Of a DNA stretch of 64,000 nucleotides, positions 33,637 to 45,404 are shown in pieces. The notes under the pieces were generated by a model, which ran no database searches, was not told the origin of the DNA, and saw only the letters and a program-made list of their open reading frames with translations. The DNA is taken from NCBI GenBank assembly GCA_004026145.2, contig CP034988.1, forward strand, positions 12,119,981 through 12,183,980, written 5' to 3'. This DNA comes from Takifugu bimaculatus (lineage: Eukaryota > Chordata > Actinopteri > Tetraodontiformes > Tetraodontidae). Numbering within the stretch: position 1 is the stretch's first letter; every line of letters starts with the position of its first letter. Position numbers and translations under genes: made by a program.

Positions 33637-35067
33637 AGGCAACTTATCCCAACAGAACACAGACTAACAACAGCGGAGATTTGGCTCTTTGTGTATCAGA
33701 TGACATTAATGTTTATGAATTTTGAAAGGATTGAGCAGCTGGTGGTAGATCTGGGTCAGACTGGTCCAGTTTGGTTTAACTTAAGAGTAGGAAACTCAAT
33801 CACAGACAAGCCCAAAGGATGGATGATATTGACCATTTCCCATTATTTATTTTGCTGACCTGTTGCCACATTGTTTTAAACAATTACCGGAAGGTTTGAC
33901 CTGGGCTCGGACCCCGGAGAAGTCAGCTAAACCCAAAATAACGATTAAAAAACACCAAGATGTATAATTTCTCCACCTCATACAGGTCTACTGGTTTAAA
34001 AAAACAATATTATTAAATTATGATTATTTAAAATGCAATTTAAATAATGATTTATATAACTTGGGGGTGGGGGTGGCATGTGGGGGGACAAGGAGCAGAT
34101 AATTTTTTTCAAAAGAGTAAAAAGAGTAAAAGCAACATAAATTCACTGGAGACTCTGGAGGTTTTCTCCAGATGAGCAGCTTCCATGCTTTAATTAAAAC
34201 TTTTACTTATATTCTCATATTGCACTCGACCAAAAATACAACTGTACGATGTGTCACTCAGTGGCGTTCAGTCGGAATTGTTAAAAATGAGACAAATCCA
34301 GAAAGGCTTCCAAAGTTTAATGTTGCTTATTAGCAGGAAGAATGTGGAAACAGTTTCTTTTCAGACAGTTGTGGTTAATCACTCTGCAGCTGTGTCAAAA
34401 TAAGACCCTGTCCTGATTGAAAAACTATTATATAGTTCCATTTTTATATGTAATTAATCAAGCAAACAAAATTGAGGAGTGTATTGAGTTTTAAAAAAAT
34501 ACATAATAGGAGAGCTAAGGTGACTAAAATGGACACAGAAGAATGACCTATTTGATTAAAATTACAAAAAAAAAAAAAAAAATTCTAATAAAACTTCAAC
34601 ATCACTACCGCAGTCGTGTAGACCCCAAAGACCTGAGGTGGGTCAGGAGAGGTGGATGTGGGAGGAAGGAGATGTTCTGTAGTCTACGCACCATAAATCC
34701 ACCTCTGTGCACTTTGTACAATCCTGCATCCCGACTCAGGGTGGGACGGGGGTGGACCGGGCTCCTGCCCCCTCACCTATCCCTGACAGGTAGAAGCCAG
34801 CAGCTACACAGGAGGGACCTACCTTCCTTCCTTGTATTTGCTTTGTACGCAGTGCCAAAATACTTGTTTTACTAGCACAGTGGGAATTATTATTATTGTT
34901 AAATTGGGCATTTCTGCTGGGCCCCTCAACTCCAAAGTATTGTTTCAGGTTCAAGACGAGGTTTTAAGGTTAAAGTCAGAATTGGGTCAGTGACTTAGTT
35001 GGGATGGAGAGGGTAGGGGCAAGGAGCTGGCTTATGTACCATGTCTACAAAAGTTAGAAATACAAGG

Positions 35068-35069
<2 letters not shown>

Positions 35070-35104
<35 letters not shown>
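35070..35104 (+). repeat. (GT)n microsatellite
   Basis: About 17 dinucleotide units, after GGGTGC. Confidence 0.93.
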
Positions 35105-35105
<1 letters not shown>

Positions 35106-35160
35106 CCACCTATAAGAGACAGGGGTATAAGTTTGACACTTGGTGTAATGAGTAGTGACG

Positions 35161-35232
35161 CTGGGATGCCTCAATCCCACCACGAGTGTGACAGATCTGG
35201 GATGCCTCAATCCCACCACGAGTGTGACAGAT
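35161..35232 (+). repeat. perfect tandem duplication of a 36-bp unit
   Basis: Unit 1 (35161-35196) and unit 2 (35197-35232) are identical, each beginning CTGGGATGCC and ending GACAGAT. Confidence 0.95.
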
Positions 35233-37475
35233 CTAAAGACCGTCCATCCCAGGACAATTAAGCAGCTCTTCGTAGTTGTACATTGTGTTTGTTGTTGTGA
35301 ATTTCTCTGCCTGACACCCCCACACACACACACACTCACACAATTTTGAAGATTATAACTACTCCCGCTTTTACTATAAGAGCAGTGCTTTTGTGGTTGC
35401 CATTTTAAATTGTATGTTTTCATAGTTCCTAACTACCAGGCTCCTGGAGTGGTCACAAAAACAAAAACAAAAAAAGAACACTGCATCCTTACAGTTCTCA
35501 AAAATTACTGATTGTCAAGAGCTGAGCTGAGAAAAGTCTACATTTGTTCAGTTCCAGTTGTATCAGAAAGGGATGGCCTGGGTCTTGTGATTTTTAATGG
35601 GACTGAGCGGTGCGTTGACATATCTGGGTCAGCTCTGGTCTTGTTTATCATCCCTTAAAGTATCAGTCTCAATCGGGAGGTTTGAGACTACCGGGTTACA
35701 GGGAGGCCCAAAATGGTGGTCCTTCGGCCTTGTTCATTTTACTGGAAATATCACACTACGCCCTGGCTCAGTTCATCCCACCTGAGTCATTTTGGTTGTT
35801 TTATTTTGTTTGTTTTTAACAATTACTGGGAACAAGATTGTGCAACTGGCCCTCCTGTCAAAACCTTGAACCTCCAACAATCTCGAAATGTCTTTCAGAT
35901 GGAATCGAAGTGCATTTTTACATGTTGGAAAAAGCTTCTTTAAGGTTTCGGCATAGCTCGATCATCTCAATATAGTTTTGTGTAAAGAGCTTTAGAAGGC
36001 TGCTCAACCTCACCTCCTCCTACGTCCAGACCAAGAGGTAGGTAAACAAATTACTCCCCAGTAACGCATGTGCTCCTAGTTCCTGTGCGACCACCGGACC
36101 ATTATAGGAGAAGTCACTGGTCTTTGGACCGGTAGCAATTCAAATAATATCTGAACCCACTATTCATTATGTAGGGAAGAGAAGACAAAAGAAGAGAACG
36201 TAGAGCTGTAGCCCGAACCCCTAACTCTAGCTCTCTTCTTTACAACATTCTGAATGTCATTATGCAGATTGCCCTCAGTCTGATGACATGGGTGTGTGTT
36301 CCCCTTGATCTCAAAGATGTGCATCACACATTCACCACAACACACATTTAAGTTCACAATATACTGTACATTCGTGAAAAAAGTCCTTATCTTGGCATGC
36401 AGACGTGACCTTGTCTGCGTAGTGAAATGGAAAATTGTTGCCCGCAAGCAGTTTCTAAGAGTAGTTTTGTATGTAAAATAATTGCTGTGAGAACGTAAAG
36501 TGATGTTTGCGAGAGCCATCATTAATTCCAACAACATTCAAATAAAGGCCTAACAAACCACAGTACTAGTGTTGCATCCCATAATTGCCAGCCCAGGAAT
36601 GGAATGTCATTTTTTGTAACGTCTAAAAATCCATCTATTTCAAGATGAAAGACTCAAATATAGATTTAGCTAGAATGAGTGACCTCCTGAATGCAGCAGT
36701 CGATGGGGGTATTTCGCACACTAAATGTTGGCTATTTCAGCCAAATTGATTATTCTATCAATCAAACTGATTACAAAGAGGTTATTGTGGTAGCCAGACA
36801 TCCAGAGATCTACTAGACTTCAATAATCGGGGGGCCTGTCTTATTATAAACCTCTTACAGTGGTTAAGTTTCATTTGTGTTTGCTCTTGGCTCTGTTGTC
36901 CGGTGTTTTGACAGCCTGTCGCTGGTTGTTCGGGACTGTGCCGCGTTGCCCTTCAAATCTCTCCAACCTGCTGTTTAGTCACCCCTGACGGACATGCCTC
37001 TGTCACTTCCTGCAGTTTATCTCTTCAGCTGCCTCAGTTTATCAGTCACTCCTGTCCTCCGCGTCCAGCTGACACTCCTCACATTTGTCTGTCGCTCCTG
37101 TCTTTCGGATCGCGCATCACTCGTAACATTTGCACTTGTTAATATTTTATGTCAAACCAAAACGGCCTGAGGATGCCAGAATGCATTACATCATAGTTAA
37201 TTTTATGGCTGCACTATAGTTGGCACAGCTCTAATACGGACAAAAGCCTTTTGCCACTGATGGCAGATAATTTATAAGGTATAGTGCGACACGATTAAAC
37301 CAACAACCACTAATGAAATTGAGCAGAAGGCTTCCTCGGGCTATTTTCAAGAATGTCCTTGAGCAATTGCAGTTACAATTATGACGTAATGGAACAGAGG
37401 CTGAGCCTGAGGGCGCATTACTTAGCCTGCAGAAAATATGCTATAACTGTTGAAAGTAAAATTAAAATGCCAAAC

Positions 37476-37640
37476 AACATCCATCCAGCCACAGGGTTAC
37501 CGGTGTTGGAGGATATCCCTTGGACACACAATGACTCTTACACCTAGGGGCAATTCAGAGTTTCCAATCCACCCAAATGTGCATGTTTTTTGCCTGTGTT
37601 GGAGGCTTGCATGCAGGCACAAAGAGAACACACAAATTCA
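37476..37640 (+). repeat. degraded fish interspersed repeat
   Basis: Strings such as CATCCATCCAGCCACAGGGT, GGGGCAATTCAGAGTTTCCA and AATGTGCATGTTTTTTGCC match the general pattern of a repeat common in teleosts. Class and boundaries are uncertain. Confidence 0.4.
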
Positions 37641-38215
37641 CACAAATTACAGAAACTGTGTCAGCCACTGCACCAGTCCTCTACGAAATGACCATAAAAC
37701 AGTAAAAAGGACCTTGTGCTTAGAGGTGCAGTGTGTAAATATAGATTAGAGTGAAACTTGTTTGCCTCTGCTTGTTCGACATGAGTTTGATTTCTTATCA
37801 TTTTCAACGTTTAGCTTAGTTGAAGGTGAAACTAGCCTTTTTGTTTTTTTATCAGTGGGGTACAGCTCCCCTGGGATTCGCAGCCTGACGATGGCTGAGG
37901 AAACTGACATGGAGCTGACAGAACCTTTGAGAATTGCCGAGGTCAGTTTGTCACCAGAGAATACAGCAGAAGTGAGAAAGTACACAGAACAGAGTGGTCC
38001 ACTTTTTATAGTTCAAGCTTGAATAGTCTATGTAAAGCCTTCTTCAGTAGCATGCCAGGTGACTGTATGACTCAGTAATGGGATAATGGGATGGGTAACC
38101 AAGCTCTATTTATAGTGTGCCACCTGTAACCTCAGAAAGAGGTCTAATGCATTGAGGTTGCACATACTATACTTTATAAATATGGCACACCTGCTGCTAT
38201 ATGTGTCTATATACT

Positions 38216-38300
38216 ATAGTTGTATTCCTTCATTCCTTCGTCTATGCTGCTATTACAATTCAATTTCCTTTTGGGGATGAATAAAGTAAATCTTAAATCT
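38216..38300 (+). repeat. degraded fish interspersed repeat end
   Basis: ACAATTCAATTTCCTTTTGG followed by GGATGAATAAAGTAAATC resembles the 3' end of a repeat family widespread in fish. There is no coding. Confidence 0.4.
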
Positions 38301-39221
38301 TGGAATTTACACCAGAATGAATGAATGCTGTAGATTTCATGCGAGGCCACTAATCGCTGGTGTGCTTTGTGTGATGCAACAACACATCCTGGTTACACAG
38401 AAAGAGAGGCTGAACCATGTGGAAAAGCACTTACTCCTACCTGTTCACAGACCCTAAAAATGCCATTTACATGTAAATATGACAGAAGTGTAAAGAAGTG
38501 AAAAGAAAAAGTTCTGATTTAACATTCTCGGCCTCCGCCCAACACAAACACACTTAGTGTCACATGGTGACTTTCTGATGAATGACTGAAACCCCGACAT
38601 AACAATAAGGATCCACTTTTTCCCACATGCATTTTTAACTTATGCAACTCAAAAAAGCCCCACAATAAACCCTGTCAAAATAAGATAGGTTACTCACAAT
38701 GCTGCATTCAAATGTTGCCACATTGAATCAGAAAGGTCACTGTTGCTGATGACAGACGGAGGTTCAATGGTCCACTCGCAGCAGTATTAGGTGCTGAGTA
38801 CCTGGATGCTGTGCTGGGTAATTACATTTACTCAACCCACTATTTAATAACCGTCAGGCTAACATGATTGAGTGGAATTGCATTGAAAATGCATCCTGCT
38901 GCTTTGACATTATGGGTGGGTGAATGGGTGGGGGTGCAGGTTTAAAGAACTGAGCCTTTTTAGAAAGCAGAGCATGTCTGCATGGTGTCCGAGTCCACGG
39001 ATGCATTGTCAGGGTTGCAGAGGAATAATGTAATCCACTTAGAACTTTTCTGACCTTTGCTGATAGACATGCTAGGTGCCAGGCTAATGCATGTGTGGAA
39101 ACCTCAGATTGTTTTTTGTTTTTCTACTCTCCGATAACCACTGGAGTCACATTCTGAAGTGACTCTGGGTTTTACGTCTTCTTAAAAAGGAATTTTTCAG
39201 GAATTGTTTCTGCGGGAGTTT

Positions 39222-39238
39222 AACCCTAACCCTAACCC
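39222..39238 (-). repeat. short interstitial telomere-like tract
   Basis: AACCCTAACCCTAACCC, nearly three units of the vertebrate telomere repeat read on the minus strand. Confidence 0.8.
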
Positions 39239-39841
39239 AACATGTGAAATGAATTGCCACGTTTACGAGTTTAAAACCAGTGTGATGAATAAGTGGGATG
39301 CAGAATTTAATTGGTTCACAAGTTATCCAACAGAGAATCCTCGTGAATAACGTATACTTCAGTTTTACTGGAGTATTCTTTGGTTTATTCTTTTTACAAT
39401 TGTGGTGTTGGAAACTCAGGGAATAAGAGAGGGAATTACAAATGACTTGGTCTACAACAGGGTTAACATGTTAATGGTCACCGAGGACAACGCTGCAAAA
39501 ACGCTTTAAAAGTTTTAAGGAGACACAGAAAGGAATCGCTATCTTGTGTATAATGTTTCTTTTATTAAATCTGCCCCTTAAATCTGTCTGAAATCACATA
39601 CTCTTTCACTAATCCTTACTCACTGTTTCGAGAGCAAGGATGAGTCTTCATTTTTTAAAATTATCATTACTAATTAATAGATGTAAATCAGTCACTGGTC
39701 ATTATTTTTCCATGTACAAATAAACCTCCACTGCTTCATGCTCTATATTTACTGAAAGTGCTGTACTATTGGCTAATAAACCTTTATATAAACTAGTATA
39801 TTTATGTATGTTAATTTAAACAGTATATGCATTGCACAATA

Positions 39842-39874
39842 TGTGTGTGTGTGTGTGTGTGTGTGCGTGTGTGT
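39842..39874 (+). repeat. (GT)n microsatellite
   Basis: Dinucleotide repeat with a GC and a TA interruption near its end. Confidence 0.92.
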
Positions 39875-40391
39875 ATGTAGAGGAATGCTAACACCTTTGA
39901 AGTACCGTGAACATCATCAGTGATAGTTTTATTAATCTGGTAATTTAACTCTTCTTAGCCAAATAATTGAAATCATGAATCAAATAAAATGGGATTAGAT
40001 TTAAGATGATTTAAATCCTCTTCCTCGATGTTTTTTTTTAACCACTCCTTTATTACCTACACATGGCTCTCTGTATGACAGAAGTCACTGCTGTGATGTC
40101 ACGTCCTGTTTTGTGTTTTATTTGTAGAACATCTTACCTGGTCACAAATAAAGTGAAAATAAAGCCTGGTTATTAAATCCCTATTAAATTTGTGAATCAT
40201 TAAACTCAGTAATATCTATGTGCTGGTATCCTCTGTGGAGTGTTTGTGTGTTCACACCCCCATTGGCAGGAACAAAGGATGATGGGCCGGCTTTTAACCG
40301 GGAACACATGACGAGGCTCCTGGTTCTTCACCTCCTGCTCAGATGCCAGCTCGTTGCTACTACTGATAATCATTGATCCTGTCAGCCTGGA

Positions 40392-40881
40392 TTAACCTCT
40401 GCACGCTGCATTGTGTTGTGCACTGCATCCACAGTGTAACAATATGCCCGCTTCCACAGGTCTGATGCTCGGAAAAGTCAGGAGAGGGTGTGAGGAGATG
40501 AGGGAGGAAGGAATGATGATGATGGTGAAGAGCTTCATGGTCAGGATCAGGATTTTAAAGCAGATGCAAGGGCTCACAGAGGTGATGCAGTGGTGTGAAC
40601 AGGTGTGGGTGAGTCCAGCAGGGAAAGTGGCAACCAAAAACCAGTAAGGGTAAGGGACCTAGGGTCATTGATAATGATGCTGGACTTACTGTAGTTAAGA
40701 TGAAGAATGTTTGTTGGCACCCAGAGTTTGTCAGAGGGGAGAGGATTGTGGTTGGGCTGGATTTTGTGGAGACGTGTAGTTGGGTGTCGTCAGCATAGCA
40801 GCAACAGCCAGCATTAGATTTAAGAAGGGTCAAACGCTGATGGCAATAGCACTGGAAATTCAAACAACCAACAAGGAACAA
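40392..40881 (-). mobile_element. LINE reverse-transcriptase fragment
   Basis: The minus-strand translation contains CCCYADDTQLHVSTK at about 40775-40810. YADD is the catalytic motif of non-LTR reverse transcriptases, and YADDTQL is the usual form in fish L2/Rex1-like elements. The frame is broken before and after, and neither element end is visible. Confidence 0.7.
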
Positions 40882-40985
40882 TGGCTTTACTCGATAATTG
40901 CAGAATACCTGAGGGATTCAAAAGATATTTGGCAAAAAGAAACGAGGAACATCATCTCGCAGGATGATTTTAATGTCTTTGCTTA
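40846..40985 (+). other. coding-like fragment, unidentified
   Basis: Open frame with a protein-like composition (for example KEQWLYSIIAEYLRDSKDIW) ending at a TAA at 40984-40986. It lies 120 bases left of the provirus. No family recognised and no splice sites assigned. Confidence 0.25.
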
Positions 40986-41196
40986 AACATTATGGCCCAT
41001 ATCAGTTAGAAATACTTATGTAAACTACTACAGTCGGTAGGTCCCTCTGAAAGGATTATTATTCTATCGACAGCAACTACCTTGTGCAAAATGCCAGCAA
41101 TTTTGAAGCTGTTGGATCGCAGTACCTCTCGTGTGTCACTGCCAATCCGCGTGTTCTTTAAATGAAGACTTCAAGTAAACAAATGTCAATTTCAAA

Positions 41197-41247
41197 ATGT
41201 ATTTAGCAAACAGATGTATTTAGCAAACAAATGTATTTAACAAACAA
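41197..41247 (-). repeat. three 17-bp tandem units in the LTR
   Basis: Units ATGTATTTAGCAAACAG, ATGTATTTAGCAAACAA and ATGTATTTAACAAACAA. They lie downstream of the TATA box in element orientation, so within R/U5 rather than the usual U3 enhancer position. Confidence 0.9.
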
Positions 41248-41359
41248 TCAATTCAAGATACAAATATTACAGAGCTCCGGGCCAGTTCATAACCCTAGCA
41301 ACAACAAAGTCAATTGTCAGGGCATGAAGTCTGACGACCTAACTATCCCTTGGCCCAGT

Positions 41360-41368
41360 CTTTTATAG
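41360..41368 (-). promoter_or_regulatory. LTR TATA box
   Basis: CTATAAAAG on the minus strand, about 410 bases into the LTR. It would mark the U3/R border about 25-30 bases further on. Confidence 0.6.
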
Positions 41369-41777
41369 AAAGACATATGTAAATTATTGATGCTAATTCA
41401 GTCCAATCCAGTCCTTCTTCTTGGATGACCCCATCTTCTTCTTCCAGCCTCCTTTGGTGTTGGTGTGGTCCTTCTTCTCCATTATCTTCTCCAGATGGCC
41501 AGGTCCGAAGTCATATTCCTGCCAAGGAACTTATCAACACCAGTAAACTACGTTGTCATGTTTTACGATGGGGATCTACCAATTCCTGTCTGGCTGGCTC
41601 CAACTGTCTGACCAGTCTTCAGGTCAAGGAAGGGTCAACTGGCTTGCTTATGTATATTCCTACTAAAGATTATATAGTATTCCTAACTTCTAAACTAACT
41701 GTAACATAAACAAAACATATAGTATAACGCATGCTAATCAGATAAAAAATGCTAACAAGATAAAATAGTTCTCTTCA

Positions 41778-41790
41778 ATCCCCCTTTTGG
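41778..41790 (-). promoter_or_regulatory. polypurine tract
   Basis: On the minus strand AAAAGGGGGAT stands directly before the 3' LTR start. This is the expected plus-strand primer site of a retrovirus. Confidence 0.85.
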
Positions 41791-41835
41791 CCTAGCCTAA
41801 ACTAGGCCAATACTACCAAATTATTGTCAATTCCC

Positions 41836-43073
41836 TTAAATCTCTCCATCTCTTACTCCCATCAAGGGAATGGTTTCCCTTCGAATTTGAGCCATCTGGT
41901 AAGGAGGAGGTTGCTTTCCTTCAATTGCAGTTACGATTATACGATTACATAGAGAACGAATACAAGGAATACAACAACAACCACACAAAATTAAGCCGGC
42001 AGTTGCAGAAATTAATGACATCAAAACAGATACAATGATCACTTTCCATTTACCAAACATTCTATCCATCCATTTCTCTAGTGGATTAGTTACACCAGAA
42101 TGCTCCTTCATTTCGTCTGACAATGTCCGCAAACCTTCCAGTGCCCGGGTCACAGAACCATCTGGAGCTGTATTATTAGGAATGAATGTACAACATTGAT
42201 CTCCAAGCATAGCACAAACCCCTCCTTTTTCTGCTAAAAGCATATCAAGTGCCATTCTATTTTGCACAGTCATCAAAGAAGTGGCTGCAACCTGTTCTGA
42301 CAGGCCAGCCACTGCATCTCTGGTGAGATTCGCCAATCGCTGCACATTATAATGAACATAATTGATTCTATCCACATTCTTATTTGGAGTTATAGGAAAC
42401 AGTGCAGAGATTAAAGGTAAATTTTCAAATCCAGCTGATACCTGGTCCACTAATTTATATTCATCAGGGACTCCCCTTGGAATTCCAATTGAATCAATAT
42501 ATGTTGGGGATCCCTGTGTGAGATCAAATGATGTTCCCCTCCTATGTCTAATTGAAGGTAGCACCTGCTCCCTTTGGACTTAATAAAGTGATAGGGAGTA
42601 GGAGACGAACCAGAGTACATGTTCCTGACCAGTCGGGTGGGATTGCTGGCATCAAAGTGTGCGGATCACAGTGCCAAAACAAATCAGCTCGATGAACTGG
42701 AAAGTGTGAAGCGTTACTCCATGTAGTGACATTTACCATGTACTTACACCATGTTGAAGGCAAGTCACCTACCAACCTTCTTCCCGTTCGTGACAAGCAG
42801 GTAAAATTGGATCTGACTGAAACAAATGTAGGAGGAGATGTCTTATTCAAGACCACTGGAAAAAGAGCTGACAAAGTGGATCATACATGTGTCCATGTTC
42901 CTCCAAATTCCAGGGTCTCTACAGCCACCTATGACCTCACATAAATCAAACTGAAATGTTGTATCACTCCCTTTGATGTAATCAAGAATCACCCCTGTGT
43001 AACCCAGACAGATGTCTCCCACGTTGCCTTGAGATCCTCCCCACAACGCACACAAAAGTAGAACTGTAATCAT
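41836..43073 (-). pseudogene. env remnant of the provirus, three frames
   Basis: Begins at 43073 with a hydrophobic signal peptide (MITVLLLCALWGGS); its ATG overlaps the pol stop as ATGA. Three open segments in successive frames cover surface and transmembrane subunits: 43073-42843, 42874-42548 and 42564-41836. The last has a basic cleavage-like RHRR, the motif CAMLGDQCC (CX6CC, which links the subunits in gammaretroviral envelopes), a membrane anchor near VSVLMSLISATAGLILCG, and a short cytoplasmic tail. Each change of frame corresponds to one extra base. Expression is not implied. Confidence 0.88.
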
Positions 43074-45143
43074 TGTGCCGTCTCCTTTAGGTGTTTCCGA
43101 ATTTGTCCAAGCGTTCTCTGTGGATTATCTGCTGGGGTACACTGATTCCAGTGATACCAGGTGTCACCTTTGCCCTTCAGGCGGACAGCATGTGAGGTCC
43201 GCTCTACCACCTCAAAGGGACCAGTCCACCTAGGCTCCGACCACTTTCTCTTGATGACTCTCAGGAGGACCCACTCGGCTGTATGTGGAATTCCTGGATC
43301 CTCACTGGATGTGGTTGCTGAAGTTGCCTGTTGGGAGAAAACTGAGAGAGTCGCTTTTAGTTGATCAAAATAAGGTTTATATTTCAGAAAAGGTGCTGGG
43401 CTAGCCAATGGATTTTCTGCTCCTGGTCCCGGAAAGGGAACACCCCGCTCGAGCTCAAAGGGAGTGAATCCTGTTCGGGAGCTTAACAGAGCTTCTCACT
43501 GACATCAAGGCTATTGGAAGTGCCTGTGTCCATTTCATTCCACTGTGAGCACATATCTTGCCAATTTTGCTCTTCAGTGTTTGATTCATTCTTTCTACCT
43601 TCCCTTGTGATTGTGGATGATAGACGGTGCCAAATGCATGTTTAAGGCCCAATGTTTTTCTACTTCTTGTAAATCTTTATTTTTAAACTGAGTGCCATTA
43701 TCAAACCTAATTCGTTTGGGGAAACCATGTATCGGATTAATCAAAAATGTAATAACACTTTTTGCATCTTCTGCTTTTACGGGAACTGCCTCTGGGCAGC
43801 CAGTGTATGCATCCACTGCCACCACGAGGTATCGGAACCCATTGACTCGATCTAACATATCGGTGAAATCTATAATTTTCCTTGCCCTGCCATGGAAACT
43901 TGCACTCATGTGGTCGAATTGTTGATTTCACATTAAATTGTGTGCATATTGAACATTCTCTGATATAATTTTCTACACTGGCTGACAAAAACGGATGCCA
44001 CCAATGTGTTAGATACCGCATCATTTGTGGTTTCCCGCAGTGTGTCAGGCCGTGGGCCTCTTCCAGAACGGCATCTACCAGACCGGGCGGGAGAACAGGT
44101 CTGCCGTCTGGGCCCCGCCAAATTCCTTCAACTTTCACAGCCCCCCTTTCCTTCCAAACTGTTTTTTCATGTGGAGAAGCTTCTTCTTGATCACAACTAA
44201 GTCTTTCCCTATCGTATCTTGGAAGAATTTCATGAACTGTTTTCTCTGCCAACAACAAATTGTAACTTGGTTTATAACCTGCAGCCTACTTTGCTGCCTG
44301 ATCTGCAGCCTCATTACCTCTTCCCTCCAGAGAGTTCTCTTTGCTGTGACCTTTGCACTTTACGACTGCGACCTCTGCTGATTCCATGAGTGCCTGTGTC
44401 AGTTGCCTCATCTCTGCCTCATGTTTTATAGGAGATCCTGATGCTGTGTTAAAACCTGCCCGCAACCATTGACAAAGTTCTAAGTGGATAGCTCCCACTA
44501 CATATGCTGAATCTGTATTGATGGTCACTCTCTTTCCCTTTGATATTTCTAATGCTCTAATAACTGCCTTCAATTCTGCAAGTCGTGCTGACTCTTTACC
44601 TTTTATCTTTCCTGTTTCCACTTCCTCAAAGCCTTCTTCTGACTGTCTAACTATTGCATAGGCAGCTTTCAGACCCTCTTGTGGGTGTCTGAAACAACAG
44701 CCGTCTGTGAATAGTATTTCATCTGGATCCTTTAACGGCTCCGTCTTAAGATCTACTCTGATTTTTTCATCTTTCTTCACTTTCTCTTCACATCTGTGTG
44801 GTTCACCCTCTCCCATGCCATCTGCCATATTGATCCCTTCATGTGTGTATGTTATGTGTGGTGCCGTTAAAATCTTGTCCATCCTGGTCTGCCTAAGTGA
44901 GGTCATGGTGAATGCTGCTGAGCTGACCAGTGATACCACACTATGTGTTGTAAGAACTGTCAGAGCATGACCCATCACTAAATGTGCTGTTTTTTGTAAA
45001 AGTTTTGCTACCCCTGCTACATGCCTTACACATGGTGGCTTCCTGTTTTCAATGGGGTCCAGCATTATACTTGCATACATTAATACTTTCCTGTCACCCC
45101 CTTTTTTCTGAAAGAGAACATACAGTACATGGTTATCAATCAC
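43070..45143 (-). pseudogene. pol remnant: RT end, RNase H, integrase
   Basis: 44286-45143 covers the RT connection and RNase H with its four acidic positions (LFTDG, LAELKA, NTDSAYV, NEAADQ). A single in-frame TAG follows at 44283-44285. The same frame continues at 44258-43737 with the integrase HHCC zinc finger (ECSICTQFN). The core appears in another frame (43909-43595: DFTDML and FDNGTQF), and its glutamate segment in a further one (43652-43455: HPQSQGKVERMNQT). The C-terminal domain is at 43408-43070 (WTGPFEVVERT). RT catalytic residues, protease and gag are absent. Coding order and motifs match gammaretroviruses. Confidence 0.9.
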
Positions 45144-45380
45144 CAGTAAACTACGTTGTCATGTTTTACGATGGGGATCTACCAATTCCTGTCTGGCTGG
45201 CTCCAACTGTCTGACCAGTCTTCAGGTCAAGGAAGGGTCAACTGGCTTGCTTATGTATATTCCTACTAAAGATTATATAGTATTCCTAACTTCTAAACTA
45301 ACTGTAACATAAACAAAACATATAGTATAACGCATGCTAATCAGATAAAAAATGCTAACAAGATAAAATAGTTCTCTTCA
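45141..45380 (-). repeat. 5' LTR remnant of the provirus
   Basis: 240 bases matching 41538-41777 without a mismatch that I could see. It starts (minus) TGAAGAGAAC beside the AAGC duplication and is cut off where it meets pol at 45141. Confidence 0.93.
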
Positions 45381-45404
45381 AAGCCTAGATGTAAATGTTC
45401 TCTA

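Larger units (their letters stand above)
33637..40391. other. intergenic region with simple and degraded repeats; no gene seen
   Basis: Contains GT repeats (35070-35104 and 39842-39874), a 36-bp tandem duplication (35161-35232), degraded fish repeats near 37.5 and 38.25 kb and a short telomere-like tract at 39222. No coding gene recognised. Confidence 0.55.
41110..41777 (-). repeat. 3' LTR of the provirus (full length)
   Basis: 668 bases. On the minus strand it begins TGAAGAGAAC directly after a polypurine tract and ends CGATCCAACA, with the TG...CA termini of LTRs. A TATAAAAG-type promoter box lies at 41360-41368 (minus). Three 17-base tandem units occupy 41197-41247. No clear AATAAA was seen. 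Confidence 0.9.
41106..45384 (-). mobile_element. endogenous retrovirus, gammaretrovirus-like, internally deleted
   Basis: Provirus inserted in minus orientation with AAGC duplicated at 41106-41109 and 45381-45384; 4-bp duplications are usual for gammaretroviruses. Order on the minus strand: 5' LTR remnant (45380-45141), end of reverse transcriptase with RNase H, integrase, env, polypurine tract, 3' LTR (41777-41110). The rest of the 5' LTR, the primer-binding site, gag, protease and most of RT are missing, with pol joined directly to the LTR remnant at about 45141. Pol and env carry several frame breaks and one in-frame stop. Nothing here can be an intact virus. Confidence 0.93.

Noticed and set aside
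33598..33858. Poly-serine open frame
   Set aside because: Product of the TCA microsatellite.
35161..35232. Possible CRISPR-like repeat
   Set aside because: Two adjacent copies without spacers in an animal genome; a simple tandem duplication.
41425..41709. 94-codon + strand open frame
   Set aside because: Lies inside the provirus LTR, antisense to the element, with no homology.
41836..45143. Domesticated env or pol gene
   Set aside because: Both genes are broken in several frames and lack neighbours suggesting host use. Only read-level correction could reopen this.
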